From positions 168,180 through 232,179 of the forward strand of contig NZ_FOJP01000011.1 in the NCBI RefSeq assembly GCF_900111835.1: DNA of 64,000 nt. The letters are read 5' to 3'. A program made the position numbers and the translations under genes. The stretch comes from Metapseudomonas otitidis (lineage in GTDB: Bacteria; Pseudomonadota; Gammaproteobacteria; Pseudomonadales; Pseudomonadaceae). Below, in pieces: positions 1 through 9,930 of the stretch. The notes below the pieces were generated by a model. That model was not told the origin of the DNA. It saw nothing but the letters and a program-made list of their open reading frames with translations, and searched no databases. How positions within the stretch are numbered: position 1 is the first letter of the stretch; the number at the start of each line of letters is the position of its first letter.

Positions 1-525
1 GGCGTCGGCAACTACGCCATCGTTGCCAGCAACGCCCAGGGCAGTGGGCTGGGCAACTACGACATCACCTACGGCAACGGCACCCTGACCATCGACAAGG
101 CCGCGCTGACCATCACGGCCAGTGACGCCAGCAAGACTGCCGGCCAGGTGGCGACCCTCAGCGGCTTCACCACCGCCGGGCTGGTGGCGGGGGACCAGGT
201 CAGCGGTGTCAGCCTGGCCAGCCGCGGTGCCGGGGCAGGGGCTGCGGCCGGCAACTACGCCATCGTCGCCAGCAACGCCCTGGGCAGTGGCCTGGCCAAC
301 TACGACATCACCTATGTCGACGGCCTGCTCACCGTCACCGGGACCCTGCCTTCCAGCACCGTCACCGACCCGCGCGTGGCGACGGCGCAGAAGACTGGCA
401 AGCAGTCCGGAAATGAAGCCGAACGGCCCCTGGTGGTGGTCACCCCGGCACTCTTCGCACCGGCCGAGTTCGGCGCGCAGCTCAACCTCGTCAACAACGG
501 CATTCGTCTTCCCGAAGGAATCTGA
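1..525 (+). CDS. C-terminal end of a two-partner-secretion adhesin (TpsA) with MBG-type repeats; 5' end outside window
   Basis: The frame is open from base 1 and stops at 523-525. It holds copies of an 81-residue unit: the block GNYAIVASNA.GSGL.NYDITY starts at base 7 and again at base 250, a 243-base period. This wording is typical of the MBG (mostly beta-strand) repeats at the end of very large haemagglutinin-type exoproteins. A non-repetitive tail of about 60 residues follows. The TpsB transporter gene starts 2 bases after the stop, which is the usual TPS layout and supports secretion through it. The N-terminal TPS signal domain and true length lie upstream, so the adhesin's target cannot be told. 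Confidence 0.82.
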   Translation, partial: GVGNYAIVASNAQGSGLGNYDITYGNGTLTIDKAALTITASDASKTAGQVATLSGFTTAGLVAGDQVSGVSLASRGAGAGAAAGNYAIVASNALGSGLANYDITYVDGLLTVTGTLPSSTVTDPRVATAQKTGKQSGNEAERPLVVVTPALFAPAEFGAQLNLVNNGIRLPEGI

Positions 526-527
526 AG

Positions 528-2180
528 ATGCGTTCGACACCCGTGCTGGCCGGCCTTGCCGCCTCACTGATCAGCCTGTCCGTCTCCGCCGCCACCGCGC
601 CGGATGCCGGCCAGGTGCAGCAGGGCCTCGACCAGCAACCCCTGCAGCTCAGCCCCCGGCAGTCCCTGCCGCTCAACCTGCCGGACGCACCCGCCGACCC
701 GGCGGCGGACGCCGGCCCGCGCCTGCAGGTCAACGGCTTCACCCTGGAAGGCAACAGCGCGCTGGGCAGCGAGGAGCTGCTGGGCCTCTTGGCGGACCTG
801 CCCGGCAAGGAACTCAGCGTCGGCCAGCTGCAGGCCGCCGCCAACCGCATCACCCGGCGTTACCGCGAGCAGGGCTACCCCCTGGCGCGCGCCTACCTGC
901 CGGCCCAGGAGATCGAGGGCGGCGTGGTGAAGATCGCCGTGCTGGAAGGGCGCTACGGCGAGATCAAGGTGGACAACCCGGTGGGGCTGGGCGGCAGCGC
1001 CCTGGCGCCGCTGTCCTCGCTGAAGGCCGGTGACGCCGTGCAGGGCCAGCCGCTGGAGCGCAGCCTGCTGTTGCTGCAGGACACCCCCGGCGTGGAGGTG
1101 AAGTCCACCCTGCGCCCCGGTGCCAGCACCGGCACCACCGACCTGCTGGTGGGCCTGCAGCAAGCGCCCCTGGTCACCGGCTCGGTGGACATGGACAACT
1201 ACGGCAACCGCTTCGTCGGCCAGTACCGCCTGGGCGGCACCCTGAACCTGAACAACCCGCTCAACCTCGGCGACCGTCTCAGCCTGCGGGCCATGGGCAG
1301 TGACCAGGACCAGCACTACGGCCGCGTGGCCTACCAGTTGCCGCTCGGCCCCTGGGCCACCCAGTTCGGCGTCGCCTACTCGGACATGGACTACGAGCTG
1401 GGCAAGGACTTCGAGGACCTGCGCGCCCACGGCAACGCGCGCATCGCCAGCGTCTACGCCATCCAGTCGCTGGTGCGCTCGCGGGACTTCAGCCTGTTCA
1501 CCCAGCTGCAGTTCGACGACAAGCGCCTGAAGGACGACATCGACCTGTTCGACGAGAAGAGCGACAAGCACGCCCGCGTCGTCACCCTGACCCTCAACGG
1601 CAACAGCCGTGACGACCTGCTCGGCGGCGGGGTCAACAGCTTCGCCCTCGGCTGGAGCCAAGGCAGCCTGACCCTCGACGGTGCCCAGGCCCAGCGCACC
1701 GACGACGCCACCGCCGGCACCCGTGGACGCTTCCACAAGCTCAACCCCAGCCTGGTGCGCCTGCAGCGCCTCAGCGACCGCTTCAGCCTCTACACCCAGC
1801 TCCAGGGCCAGTGGGCCGACGGCAACCTGGACAGCTCCGAGAAGCTCTACCTGGGCGGCGCCTACGGTGTTCGCGCCTACCCCCAGGGCGAGGCTTCCGG
1901 CGACCAGGGCTGGCTGGCCAACGTCGAGCTGCGCTACGCCCTCACCGAGGCCTGGCAGTTGTCCACCTTCGTCGACCACGGCGAAGTGCGCCTGAACAAG
2001 GACACCTGGACCTCGGGCGACAACCACCGCAGCCTCTCCGGCGCCGGCTTCGGCGCCCTGTGGGCGGCCCATGGCTGGCAGGTCAACGCCGTGGCGGCCT
2101 GGAAGCTGGGCAACGCCGAAGCCGAGAGCGACGTGGAACGCACGCCTCGCGTCTGGGCCCAGGTGGTGCGCGCCTTCTGA
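528..2180 (+). CDS. TpsB-family outer-membrane transporter (ShlB/FhaC/HecB type)
   Basis: A 550-residue protein that should export the preceding adhesin across the outer membrane. It has a signal peptide (about residues 1-22), a Q/P-rich linker, a POTRA domain (about 62-140, including QVNGFTLEGNSALGSEELL) and a C-terminal 16-strand barrel. The barrel carries the conserved block LYLGGAYGVRAYPQGEAS near residue 440, whose RAYP core corresponds to the V/IRGY lid-lock motif of the family, and ends in phenylalanine as barrel proteins do. GAAGGAA lies just before the ATG. The 2-base gap to the adhesin frame argues for one transcript with translational coupling. Confidence 0.93.
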   Translation: MRSTPVLAGLAASLISLSVSAATAPDAGQVQQGLDQQPLQLSPRQSLPLNLPDAPADPAADAGPRLQVNGFTLEGNSALGSEELLGLLADLPGKELSVGQLQAAANRITRRYREQGYPLARAYLPAQEIEGGVVKIAVLEGRYGEIKVDNPVGLGGSALAPLSSLKAGDAVQGQPLERSLLLLQDTPGVEVKSTLRPGASTGTTDLLVGLQQAPLVTGSVDMDNYGNRFVGQYRLGGTLNLNNPLNLGDRLSLRAMGSDQDQHYGRVAYQLPLGPWATQFGVAYSDMDYELGKDFEDLRAHGNARIASVYAIQSLVRSRDFSLFTQLQFDDKRLKDDIDLFDEKSDKHARVVTLTLNGNSRDDLLGGGVNSFALGWSQGSLTLDGAQAQRTDDATAGTRGRFHKLNPSLVRLQRLSDRFSLYTQLQGQWADGNLDSSEKLYLGGAYGVRAYPQGEASGDQGWLANVELRYALTEAWQLSTFVDHGEVRLNKDTWTSGDNHRSLSGAGFGALWAAHGWQVNAVAAWKLGNAEAESDVERTPRVWAQVVRAF

Positions 2181-2256
2181 GCCGTTGTCCCCTACCTGAT
2201 GGTCAGGGGCAGCGCGGGCGGCGTAGAGTGGCGAACCCCTGCACCAGGAGCTCGCC

Positions 2257-2829
2257 ATGTCACTGACGCACCTGCTCGTCCCGACCTTCTCGAATCAGCT
2301 GAACAGCCTGGCCCAATGGCTGGAGAAAGCCTCTCTTCATGCCCGTGAGCACGGCGAGGACGCCGACGCCTGGCTGGCGCTGAAGCTGGCCCCCGACATG
2401 TACCCGCTGGCTGCCCAGGTGCGTTTCGCTGCCTTCCAGGCGCTGGAACCCTGCTACCGGCTGCGCGGCCAGTCGATCCCGGAAGGCTGGCTGGAACGCC
2501 GTCGCCAGGCCTGGGCCGCCCATGACCACCCCGGCTCGCTGGAACAGGCCCAGGCGTGCCTGCGCGATGCCCTGGCCGAACTGGCTGCACTGGAACCGGC
2601 TGCGTTGGATGGCCGGATGGATGCGCCCATCGCCCTGGAGCTGCCCAACGGCATGGTCTTCGACATGAGCGCCGAGCAGTACGCCCGGGACTGGGCCCTG
2701 CCGCAGTTCTACTTCCACGCCATCACCGCCTACGCCATCCTTCGCCACCACGGCGTGGCGCTGGGCAAGGCCGACTACGTCGCGCACATGTTCGCCTACC
2801 TGCGGCCGGGGACCGTGCCGCAGGGGTAA
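2257..2829 (+). CDS. DUF1993-family protein
   Basis: A 190-residue soluble protein with no signal peptide. The stretch LPNGMVFDMSAEQYARDW followed by ALPQFYFHAITAYAILRHHG and LGKADYV near the C-terminus is the hallmark of DUF1993, a four-helix-bundle family distantly related to DinB-like proteins. Length matches the family (about 170-190). GAGCT lies 8 bases upstream of the ATG. The function is unknown and no neighbour suggests one; it is probably a single-gene unit. Confidence 0.88.
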   Translation: MSLTHLLVPTFSNQLNSLAQWLEKASLHAREHGEDADAWLALKLAPDMYPLAAQVRFAAFQALEPCYRLRGQSIPEGWLERRRQAWAAHDHPGSLEQAQACLRDALAELAALEPAALDGRMDAPIALELPNGMVFDMSAEQYARDWALPQFYFHAITAYAILRHHGVALGKADYVAHMFAYLRPGTVPQG

Positions 2830-3121
2830 TGCTGCAAGGGGCCTCCACGAGAGCGGTGCTCCGGGTCGTTCGCCCAGCGCAACGGCCCGGGGTACGGCCG
2901 TCAGGCACGCATTTTTCACGCTCGGGTATCGGCTGCTGCGCACCGTGGAAACCCCGTCATTTCCTCCTATGCTCCAGCGGTAGTCGTCGGTAAACGACAT
3001 CGTTTTGTCACGCACGACATGCGACCTCAAGGAGGCGAGGGCAGCGCCGATAGCCGGGTGGTTCCCCTCCGCGACGCGCCGTACCGCACGTGGCGAACAC
3101 CCACTCTCGAGAGCACTTGGA

Positions 3122-5062
3122 ATGAACATCAAGCAGAAGCTGACCTGGGCCTTCGCGGCCATCGCGTGCGTGCCCATCCTGCTGGTCGCCGTGGTGGTGA
3201 TCTACAACCTGCGGTCCCAGGCCGAGGCGGACTTCCTCGATGGCAGCAACCGCGAGATCCGCCAGATCGACAACGCCATGGGCATGTTCTTCAAGGGCAT
3301 CAGCGAGAACGTGGACTACATGGCCGCACTGCCCCAGGTGGTGGCCGCGCCGGTGCTGAAGAACTACACATCCGCCGATGCGCCGAGCATCCCGCTGCCG
3401 GAGACCAACAAGAAGCTGGAAGCCTTCTTCGACCGCTTCGCCAAGGCGCACCCGACCACCGCCTACCTGTCCTATGGCCGGGTCGACGGCGGCTACGCCA
3501 TCTGGCCGGCCGACCCAGGGCTGAAGAGCTACGATCCCCGCGTCCGCCCCTGGTACAAGACCGCGCTGGCCAACCCCGGCCGCACGGTACGCACCGCTGC
3601 CTACTACTGGGCGCCCGACGATGCGGTGCTGATCGGCACCGTGCGCTCCGTCAACGATGCCCAGGGCAACCTGGCCGGCGTGGTGGGGCTGGACGTCTCC
3701 CTCAAGCAGCTCACCGACCTGGTCAAGCAGATCCGCATCGGCGAGACCGGCTACCTGATGCTGGTGGAGGAGAGCGGCAACGTGCTGGTCGACCCGAGCG
3801 ACTCGGCGCACAACTTCAAGTCCCTGAACGACCTTGGCGAGGGCTACGCCAAGCTGGCCAATGCCCAGGGCCTGGTGCAGGTGGAGCTCAACGGCAAGCG
3901 CTACATGGCCAACGTCTGGGCCTCCCAGGGGCTCGGCTGGCACTTCATCGGCCTGATCGAACACGGCGAGGTGATGGCCAAGGCCAACGCGCTTGCCTGG
4001 CAGATCGGCATCATCGTGGCGGTGCTCGCCGTGCTGTTCGCGGTGGTCGGCGCGGTGTTCGCCAACCTCATCGTCAACCCGATCCGCAGCGTGGCCGATG
4101 GCCTGGAAGGCATCGCCCAGGGCGAGGGCGACCTGACCCGCAGCCTCTCGGTCACCGGCAAGGATGAAACCGCCGTGCTGGCGGGCTGGTTCAACCAGTT
4201 CCTCGGCGCCATCCGCCAGCTGGTGCAGCGCATCGTCGAAGCCTCGGCGGCCCTGCGGCACACCTCCGAGGGCAGCACCCGCGTGGCCCGCGAGATGAAC
4301 GATGTCGCCGAGCGCCAGCGTGGCGCCGTGGAGATGGTCTCCACCGCCTTCAACGAGATGGTGGCCACTGCCAACGAAGTGGCCCGCTCCTGCAGCGCGG
4401 CGGCCACCTCCGCCGACGACGGCCAGCGCCAGGTGCACGCCGGGCAGACCCAGATCGAAGGCGCCACCGAAAGCGTGCTGCGCCTGAGCGAGAACCTGAA
4501 GCAGTCCGCCGATTCCCTCCAGGAGCTGGAGAAGGACAGCCAGAACATCAACGCCATCCTCGACACCATCCGTTCCATCGCCGAGCAGACCAACCTGCTG
4601 GCGCTCAACGCCGCCATCGAGGCCGCGCGGGCCGGCGAGCAGGGGCGCGGCTTCGCCGTGGTGGCGGACGAGGTGCGGGCCCTGGCGCAGCGCACCGCCG
4701 TGTCCACCGGCGAGATCGACAGCCTGCTGGGTGGCCTCGCCCGGCGCACCCAGGACGTGACCCGGCAGATGCAGAACAGCCTGGAAATGTCCCGCGCCAG
4801 CGTCGAGCGCATCGACCTCGCCAGCAAGAGCTTCGAGCAGATCCGTGGCGCGGTGGACCACATCCGCGACCAGAACACCCAGATCGCCACGGCGGCCGAG
4901 GAGCAGCACCACGTGGCCGAGGACATCAACCGCCACATCGCACAGATCCAGGACGATGCGCTGCTGGTGGAGAACCTCGCGCAATCGGCGCGGCGCGACT
5001 CCCACGAGCTGGCCCAGCTCTCCGAGCAGCTGCATGGGCTGGTGGGGCGCTTCAAGGCCTGA
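3122..5062 (+). CDS. methyl-accepting chemotaxis protein with dCache_1 sensor
   Basis: A 647-residue chemoreceptor. Order: TM1 (about 9-30), periplasmic double-Cache domain (about 40-285) with [11 protein letters not shown] and [11 protein letters not shown]2 (about 290-318), HAMP, then a long coiled-coil signalling domain. The hairpin [32 protein letters not shown] near residue 486 is the canonical CheA/CheW-binding tip. The RPWY segment resembles the amino-acid-binding motif of PctA-like receptors, but the aspartate expected two residues after WY is Thr, so the ligand is left open. The ATG at 3122 is preferred over an upstream open extension because it begins a classic MNIKQKL membrane start. 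No C-terminal CheR-binding pentapeptide is seen. Confidence 0.94.
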   Translation: MNIKQKLTWAFAAIACVPILLVAVVVIYNLRSQAEADFLDGSNREIRQIDNAMGMFFKGISENVDYMAALPQVVAAPVLKNYTSADAPSIPLPETNKKLEAFFDRFAKAHPTTAYLSYGRVDGGYAIWPADPGLKSYDPRVRPWYKTALANPGRTVRTAAYYWAPDDAVLIGTVRSVNDAQGNLAGVVGLDVSLKQLTDLVKQIRIGETGYLMLVEESGNVLVDPSDSAHNFKSLNDLGEGYAKLANAQGLVQVELNGKRYMANVWASQGLGWHFIGLIEHGEVMAKANALAWQIGIIVAVLAVLFAVVGAVFANLIVNPIRSVADGLEGIAQGEGDLTRSLSVTGKDETAVLAGWFNQFLGAIRQLVQRIVEASAALRHTSEGSTRVAREMNDVAERQRGAVEMVSTAFNEMVATANEVARSCSAAATSADDGQRQVHAGQTQIEGATESVLRLSENLKQSADSLQELEKDSQNINAILDTIRSIAEQTNLLALNAAIEAARAGEQGRGFAVVADEVRALAQRTAVSTGEIDSLLGGLARRTQDVTRQMQNSLEMSRASVERIDLASKSFEQIRGAVDHIRDQNTQIATAAEEQHHVAEDINRHIAQIQDDALLVENLAQSARRDSHELAQLSEQLHGLVGRFKA

Positions 5063-5082
5063 GCCCTTCCGGTTCGTACCTT

Positions 5083-5116
5083 CCACCGCCGGCACCCTGC
5101 CGGCGGTGGCGTTTCC
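5083..5116 (+). terminator. strong hairpin after the chemoreceptor gene
   Basis: A perfect 12-bp stem (5083-5094 with 5098-5109) and 3-base loop sit 20 bases after the stop at 5062, followed by CGTTTCC. The T-tract is short, so intrinsic termination is likely rather than certain. Confidence 0.55.
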
Positions 5117-5270
5117 GGCCGGGCGAACGTGGCTGTTGATCGCCCGGCTTCCTGCCAGGGTGTCGCTTCTGGTTGGTTGCATGCCGCTTGTCGGCCCTGG
5201 CCCGGCAACGCGCTTTGCTAGGTTGGACGGCCTTGACCGAGCCCACGGCCGACGACCACGGAGCAGCCCC

Positions 5271-6953
5271 TTGAGCCACGCCACCGCGTCCCACCGAACC
5301 GACACCGCGTCGAGCGACATCCCGCCACCTTCGGGTGACGCCAACCCGATCCTCACCGGCTACCGCGTCGGCCAGGACAATCTCCGTGGGCACTGGCTGG
5401 TGCCTTTCGACATCCACGGCGCGGTGTTCCTCACCTCGGCGCTCACCGTGCTGCTCTTCGTGGTGCTGACGTTGGTGTTCCGCGAGGCGGTGGAACCGGT
5501 GTTCACCGGCCTGCGCGACCTGCTCACCGGTCGCCTCAACGGCTTCTTCCTCGGTGCGGCGAACGTGTTCGTGGTGTTGTGCCTGGCCCTGGTGGTCTCG
5601 CCCCTGGGGCGGGTGCGCCTCGGTGGCACCCAGGCCCGGCCGGACTACTCCTACGGCAGCTGGTTTTCCATGCTGTTCGCCGCCGGCATGGGCATCGGGC
5701 TGATGTTCTACGGCGTCGCCGAACCCATCTCCCACTACCAGACCGCCCTGGCCGGCCTGCAGCTGGGCGAGGGCGGGGCGCGCATCGACTGGGCACCGTT
5801 GGCCGGTGCGCCGGGCAACCCCGCCGAGGCCGCGCGCCTGAGCATGGCGGCGAGCATCTTCCACTGGGGCCTGCACCCCTGGGCGATCTACGCCATCGTG
5901 GCGCTGGCCCTGGCGCTGTTTTCCTTCAACAAGGGGCTGCCGCTGTCGATCCGCTCGATCTTCCACCCCCTGCTCGGTGAGCGGGTGTGGGGCTGGCCGG
6001 GGCATGTGATCGACATCCTCGCGGTGTTCGCCACGCTGTTCGGCCTGGTCACCTCCCTGGGCCTGGGCGCCGAACAGGCGGCGGCCGGCATCGACTTCCT
6101 CTTCGGCACCGGCGCCTCGCTCACCGCCAAGGTGGTGCTGATCGTGGCTATCACCCTGGTGACGCTGTCCTCGGTGGCCGCCGGGGTGAACAAGGGCATC
6201 AAGCGCATGTCCGAGCTGACCATGGTCCTGGCCGTGGCGCTGCTGTTCTTCGTGGTCCTCGCCGGGCCCACCCGCGTGCTGCTGGCCGGCACTCTGGACA
6301 ACCTCGGCGCCTACCTGCAGTACCTGCCGGCGCTGTCCAACCCGCTGGAGCGCAGCGATGCCGCCTTCAGCCAGGGCTGGACGGCCTTCTACTGGGCCTG
6401 GTGGGTGAGCTGGTCGCCCTTCGTCGGCATGTTCATCGCCCGCATCAGCCGGGGGCGCACCGTGCGTGAATTCCTCATCGCGGTGCTGCTGGTGCCTTCG
6501 CTGGTGTCGGTGTTCTGGATGAGCTCCTTCGGCGGCGCCGCGTTGCACCAGGTGTTCAGCGGCCTCGCCGGGGTGCAGGAGGCGGCCCTGGAGCTGAAGC
6601 TGTTCGTGATGCTCGCGCACCTGCCCTGGAGTGCGATCACCTCCTTCGTCGGCATCGTCCTGGCGCTGCTGTTCTTCATCACCTCGTCCGATTCTGGCTC
6701 CCTGGTGATCGACACCATCACCGCCGGCGGCAAGCTCAATGCACCGGTGGTGCAGCGGGTGTTCTGGGTCGTGCTGCAGGGCGTGCTGGCCATCGTCCTG
6801 CTGGTCGGCGGCGGCCTGGCGGCATTGCAGGCGATGGCGGTGTCCACCGGCCTGCCGTTCACCTTCGTCCTGCTGGTGGGGTGCGTCGCGGTGGTCAAGG
6901 GCCTGCTCAGCGAGCCCCGTGGCCAGGTGCGCCGCTCCATGGCAGGCGGGTAG
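5271..6953 (+). CDS. BCCT-family betaine/choline/carnitine transporter
   Basis: About 560 residues with 12 predicted membrane segments. The signature GWTAFYWAWWVSWSPFVG then MFIARISRGRTVREF is diagnostic of the betaine/carnitine/choline transporter family (PF02028), which imports quaternary-ammonium osmolytes or carbon sources with Na+ or H+. No ATG precedes the first membrane segment in this frame; the TTG at 5271, with GGAG 7 bases upstream, is the best start and gives a normal 45-residue cytoplasmic N-terminus. The open frame upstream overlaps the chemoreceptor and is not used. No catabolic genes for a substrate are adjacent, so an osmoprotection role is as likely as nutrition. Confidence 0.9.
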   Translation: MSHATASHRTDTASSDIPPPSGDANPILTGYRVGQDNLRGHWLVPFDIHGAVFLTSALTVLLFVVLTLVFREAVEPVFTGLRDLLTGRLNGFFLGAANVFVVLCLALVVSPLGRVRLGGTQARPDYSYGSWFSMLFAAGMGIGLMFYGVAEPISHYQTALAGLQLGEGGARIDWAPLAGAPGNPAEAARLSMAASIFHWGLHPWAIYAIVALALALFSFNKGLPLSIRSIFHPLLGERVWGWPGHVIDILAVFATLFGLVTSLGLGAEQAAAGIDFLFGTGASLTAKVVLIVAITLVTLSSVAAGVNKGIKRMSELTMVLAVALLFFVVLAGPTRVLLAGTLDNLGAYLQYLPALSNPLERSDAAFSQGWTAFYWAWWVSWSPFVGMFIARISRGRTVREFLIAVLLVPSLVSVFWMSSFGGAALHQVFSGLAGVQEAALELKLFVMLAHLPWSAITSFVGIVLALLFFITSSDSGSLVIDTITAGGKLNAPVVQRVFWVVLQGVLAIVLLVGGGLAALQAMAVSTGLPFTFVLLVGCVAVVKGLLSEPRGQVRRSMAGG

Positions 6954-7075
6954 GGCGTACAGGACCTCGCAGGCGTGAACGGGGTGGTGGCAGAGGGCGC
7001 GGATTTCCGCTCTACTGCCGCACCTTGGCGGGGGCGAGCGGCCTCCGCGTTCCCCTGCGACTGCGAGGTACACGG

Positions 7076-7573
7076 ATGTTGGCTCAGGCCTTTCACTACA
7101 AATGCTGGGCGGACCGGCGCACCCTGGACGCCATCGCCCTGATCGATGCCAGCCGCTTTGCCGATTCGCTGGCCTTCACCCTGCAGCAGCTCAACCACAT
7201 GGTCATCGTCGAAGACCTGTTCCGCGCCCGCCTGAGCGGCGTGGCCGAGCCGCACCCGGCCACCAACAGCCAGGCCATGCCGCCCTACGCGATGCTGCGC
7301 GAGCGGCTGCTGGCGTCCGGCCAGTGGTACGCCGCCCAGGCCGAGGACCCGGCCGATGGCGAGATCACCTTCCGCTTCACCGACGGCCAGGCCGGGCGCA
7401 TGAGCCGCCAGGAAATGCTCTTCCACGTGCTCAACCACGGCACCTACCACCGGGGCAACATCGCCCATGCCCTGGACCTGGCCGGTGTGCCTCATCCCGC
7501 CGACACCTACACCGTGTACCTGCACGCGGTGCAGCCGGAGCGTCGACAACCCTCTGATGCGCCGGTGCGCTGA
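7076..7573 (+). CDS. DinB-family metal-binding protein
   Basis: A 165-residue four-helix-bundle protein. The expected metal ligands are visible: His41 (QLNHMVIVED), His121 and His125 (VLNHGTYHRGNI). The pattern H...HxxxH with a trailing RGN is typical of DinB/YfiT-like proteins, many of which are thiol transferases or of unknown function. The start follows TGCGAGGTACACGG. It lies just upstream of the frameshifted membrane gene at 7583. Confidence 0.88.
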   Translation: MLAQAFHYKCWADRRTLDAIALIDASRFADSLAFTLQQLNHMVIVEDLFRARLSGVAEPHPATNSQAMPPYAMLRERLLASGQWYAAQAEDPADGEITFRFTDGQAGRMSRQEMLFHVLNHGTYHRGNIAHALDLAGVPHPADTYTVYLHAVQPERRQPSDAPVR

Positions 7574-7582
7574 GGCCTCCCC

Positions 7583-8717
7583 GTGACGATACCGGCGCGA
7601 TTGGCCCAGGTGTTCGAATGGCTGATGAAGCTGCTGCAGGCCGCCTTGACCCTGGGCTGCGCGATGGTGACCGGGGTCGTCTCCGGCATCGCCCTGGACG
7701 GCGGCCCCATTGCCGCCGTGGCGCTCACCCTCGCGCACCTCGCCCTGGCGCTGTGCGTGCATGTGGCTGGGCGCCCGCTGGGATGGCTTGACGGTGTTGC
7801 TGGTGCGGGTGCTGGCGGTGGAAATCCAGCCGATGCGCCGTGGCCTGCGGGTGCGCTGGTCCCGCCAGAAGCGCCTGCGCGGGCTGGGGGGCTACGTTTT
7901 CTGTGCCGACGCCGTGCCACCGCGCGGTCCCCGTGCGCGCCTGCGCATGATCGCCCTCGGGCCCGGCGCCAACCTGCTGCTGGCGGCGCTCGCAGCCCTG
8001 GTCGCGCTGCTGTGCATCGACTCGCCGCCGGCCTTTGGCATCGCCCTCGGCATGGCCAGCAGCAACCTGAGCATGGGCCTGGCCAACCTGGTACCCACCC
8101 TGCGCCCCATGCCCAGCGATGGCGCTCGCCTGCTCATGGCCTGGCGGGGCGCCGACGAGTCCGGCCCGGCGTTCGCCTACGCCCGCCTGCTGGCCCTCAG
8201 CGTGGCCGGTGTGCCCGCCGAGGCCCTGCCCGAGGCGGACCTGGCGAGCCTGGAGCAGCAGCCGATGCCCATGCCGCTGGTGGCGCTGGCCTACCGCCTG
8301 GATCGCGCGCAGGCGGCCGGTGATTGGGCAGCGGCGACGGCCATGCAGGCCCAGCTGGAGGCGTCGCTCACCGCGCACCCCCAGGCGCGTACCGAGTGTG
8401 CGGCGGTGGTGGCCTTGCTGCGGGGCGAGCTGGCCTTCAGCCAGGCCATGGCCAGTGGCCGTGCCGACGGCCTGGACGCCGTGCTGAACAACCGCGAGGT
8501 GGCCTGGTACTCACCGACCCTGCCGGCCCGTTGCCGAGCCTTGCAGGCACTGTTCAGCGGTGACGAAGCCGGGGCCGAGCGTGAACTGGAAGTAGCGGTG
8601 GCGCTGGGGGCCAACGCCAGGGTTCGCTCGTCCCACCCCCTGCAGCTCGCGCTCGCCGGGCATGTCCGCGCGTTGTTCAAGGGCCGGACCGCCGAAGGAG
8701 CGCTGCATGTCCCGTAG
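7583..8717 (+). pseudogene. frameshifted M50 (site-2-protease-like) membrane protein
   Basis: Two frames together read as one protein. Frame 2 from the GTG at 7583 gives a hydrophobic N-terminus through LALALCVH; coding then continues in frame 3 from about 7762 (WLGARWDGL) to the stop at 8717. The second part holds ALGPGANLLLA and NLVPTLRPMPSDGARLL, which resemble the GPxxN and NLLPxxPxDGxR elements of site-2 proteases. The join falls exactly where the HExxH zinc motif should be: only the first His remains. An 11-base deletion inside an ancestral HELGHWLGAR would give the sequence seen. The approximately 200-residue C-terminal part has no recognised family. A sequencing error cannot be excluded. 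Confidence 0.6.
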
Positions 8718-9396
8718 CCAGCGCCTGCTCGACCTGTTGCAGATCCTGCGGCGTCACCGCTACCCGGTGGCCGGTCACGTGCTGGCCGGCGAGCTGGGCA
8801 TCAGCCTGCGCACCCTCTACCGCGACATCGCCACCCTCCAGCAACAGGGCGCCCACATCGAAGGTGGCGCGGGGCTGGGCTACGTGCTGCGCCCCGGCTT
8901 CGAGCTGCCGCCACTGATGTTCTCCCTGGAGGAGATCGAAGCCCTGGTGCTGGGCATGCGCTGGGTCGGTCGCCGTGGCGACCGCCGTTTGATGGGGGCT
9001 GCGCGGGACGTGCTGGCCAAGGTCGGTGCCGTGCTGCCACCGGCCCTGCGCGAGGAGCTGGAAACCAGCACCCTGCTGATCGGCCCGGCGCCGGCCAGCG
9101 ACGTGTCCGACGCGCTGCTGGAGCAGGTCCGCGATGTCATCCGCCGGGAGCACCGGGTGCAGCTCGGCTACCGCGATGCCGACGGGCAGGCCTCGCAGCG
9201 GGTGGTCTGGCCGTTCGCCCTGGGCTACTTCGAGCAGGCCCGCGTGCTGGTGGCCTGGTGCGAGCTGCGCCAGGCCACGCGGCACTTCCGCCTCGACCGG
9301 GTGGAGGCCCTGCAGGACCTCGGCCAGCGCTACCCGCGCCGGCGCCAGGTGCTGCTGCGTGAGTGGCGCGCGCAGGAAGGCATCGCCGAGCAGTGA
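8707..9396 (+). CDS. YafY-type HTH/WYL-domain transcriptional regulator
   Basis: A 229-residue regulator: an N-terminal winged HTH (residues 1-60, LAGELGISLRTLYRDIATL) and a ligand-sensing WYL-type domain (about 135-200; the segment RVQLGYRDADG and a C-terminal HFRLDRV). Family members are usually repressors or activators of adjacent small enzymes. The start overlaps the end of the upstream frame by 11 bases, so it may have been translationally coupled to that gene when intact. The VOC protein gene lies 87 bases downstream, a pairing commonly seen with WYL regulators. Confidence 0.9.
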   Translation: MSRSQRLLDLLQILRRHRYPVAGHVLAGELGISLRTLYRDIATLQQQGAHIEGGAGLGYVLRPGFELPPLMFSLEEIEALVLGMRWVGRRGDRRLMGAARDVLAKVGAVLPPALREELETSTLLIGPAPASDVSDALLEQVRDVIRREHRVQLGYRDADGQASQRVVWPFALGYFEQARVLVAWCELRQATRHFRLDRVEALQDLGQRYPRRRQVLLREWRAQEGIAEQ

Positions 9397-9483
9397 GGCT
9401 GCTGCCAGAAACTGACAGGGGAGGGGCCTAGCCTGTGCGCATCGAGTGACGACGCCCGTCGCTCCACACAAGGAGCCCCACCC

Positions 9484-9852
9484 ATGATCGACTCCAGCCT
9501 GCTCAACCTGTACGTCGATGACCCGGCCCGCAGCGCCGATTTCTACCGGCGCCTGCTGACGGGGGACATCGTCGAGCAATCCCCGACCTTCGCCCTGTTC
9601 GTCTTCCCCAATGGCTTCAAGCTCGGCCTCTGGGGCCGTACCGGCGTCGAGCCGGCCACCACCGTGCGTGGCGGCGGCAGCGAGCTGTGCGTCCATGTCG
9701 ACAGCGACGAAGAGGTGGACCGCCTGCACCAGCGCTGGCGCGAGCAGGGCGTGGAGATCGTCCAGGCACCGCTGGCCATGGACTTCGGCTACACCTTCAC
9801 CGGCCTCGACCCGGACGGCCACCGCCTGCGGGTGTATCACCTGGCGATGTAG
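9484..9852 (+). CDS. VOC-superfamily (glyoxalase/bleomycin-resistance-like) protein
   Basis: A 122-residue two-module beta-alpha-beta-beta-beta protein. It begins LLNLYVDDPARSADFYRRLL and ends with FTGLDPDGHRLRVYHL, the usual VOC opening and closing segments (DPDGH contributes the last strand). AAGGAG precedes the ATG by 8 bases. The substrate is unknown; possibilities are a dioxygenase-type enzyme or a small-molecule-binding resistance protein. It may be controlled by the WYL regulator just upstream. Confidence 0.87.
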   Translation: MIDSSLLNLYVDDPARSADFYRRLLTGDIVEQSPTFALFVFPNGFKLGLWGRTGVEPATTVRGGGSELCVHVDSDEEVDRLHQRWREQGVEIVQAPLAMDFGYTFTGLDPDGHRLRVYHLAM

Positions 9853-9930
9853 TGCCGGAAGCGGCGGCTCGCAAGCTTCAGCCCCGCTCGAATCCCCCGG
9901 CCAGCCCAGGGGATACCGGGCGGCCCCGGG

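Noticed and set aside
3005-3121. 39-codon N-terminal extension of the chemoreceptor frame
   Set aside because: The extension is not membrane- or signal-like; the ATG at 3122 starts the canonical TM1.
4845-5270. Upstream extension of the BCCT transporter frame into the chemoreceptor gene
   Set aside because: It would overlap a well-supported gene in another frame; the TTG at 5271 with an upstream GGAG is adequate.
3008-5356. Long minus-strand open frame opposite the chemoreceptor gene
   Set aside because: No recognisable motif, and the plus strand carries an unmistakable chemoreceptor across the same bases.
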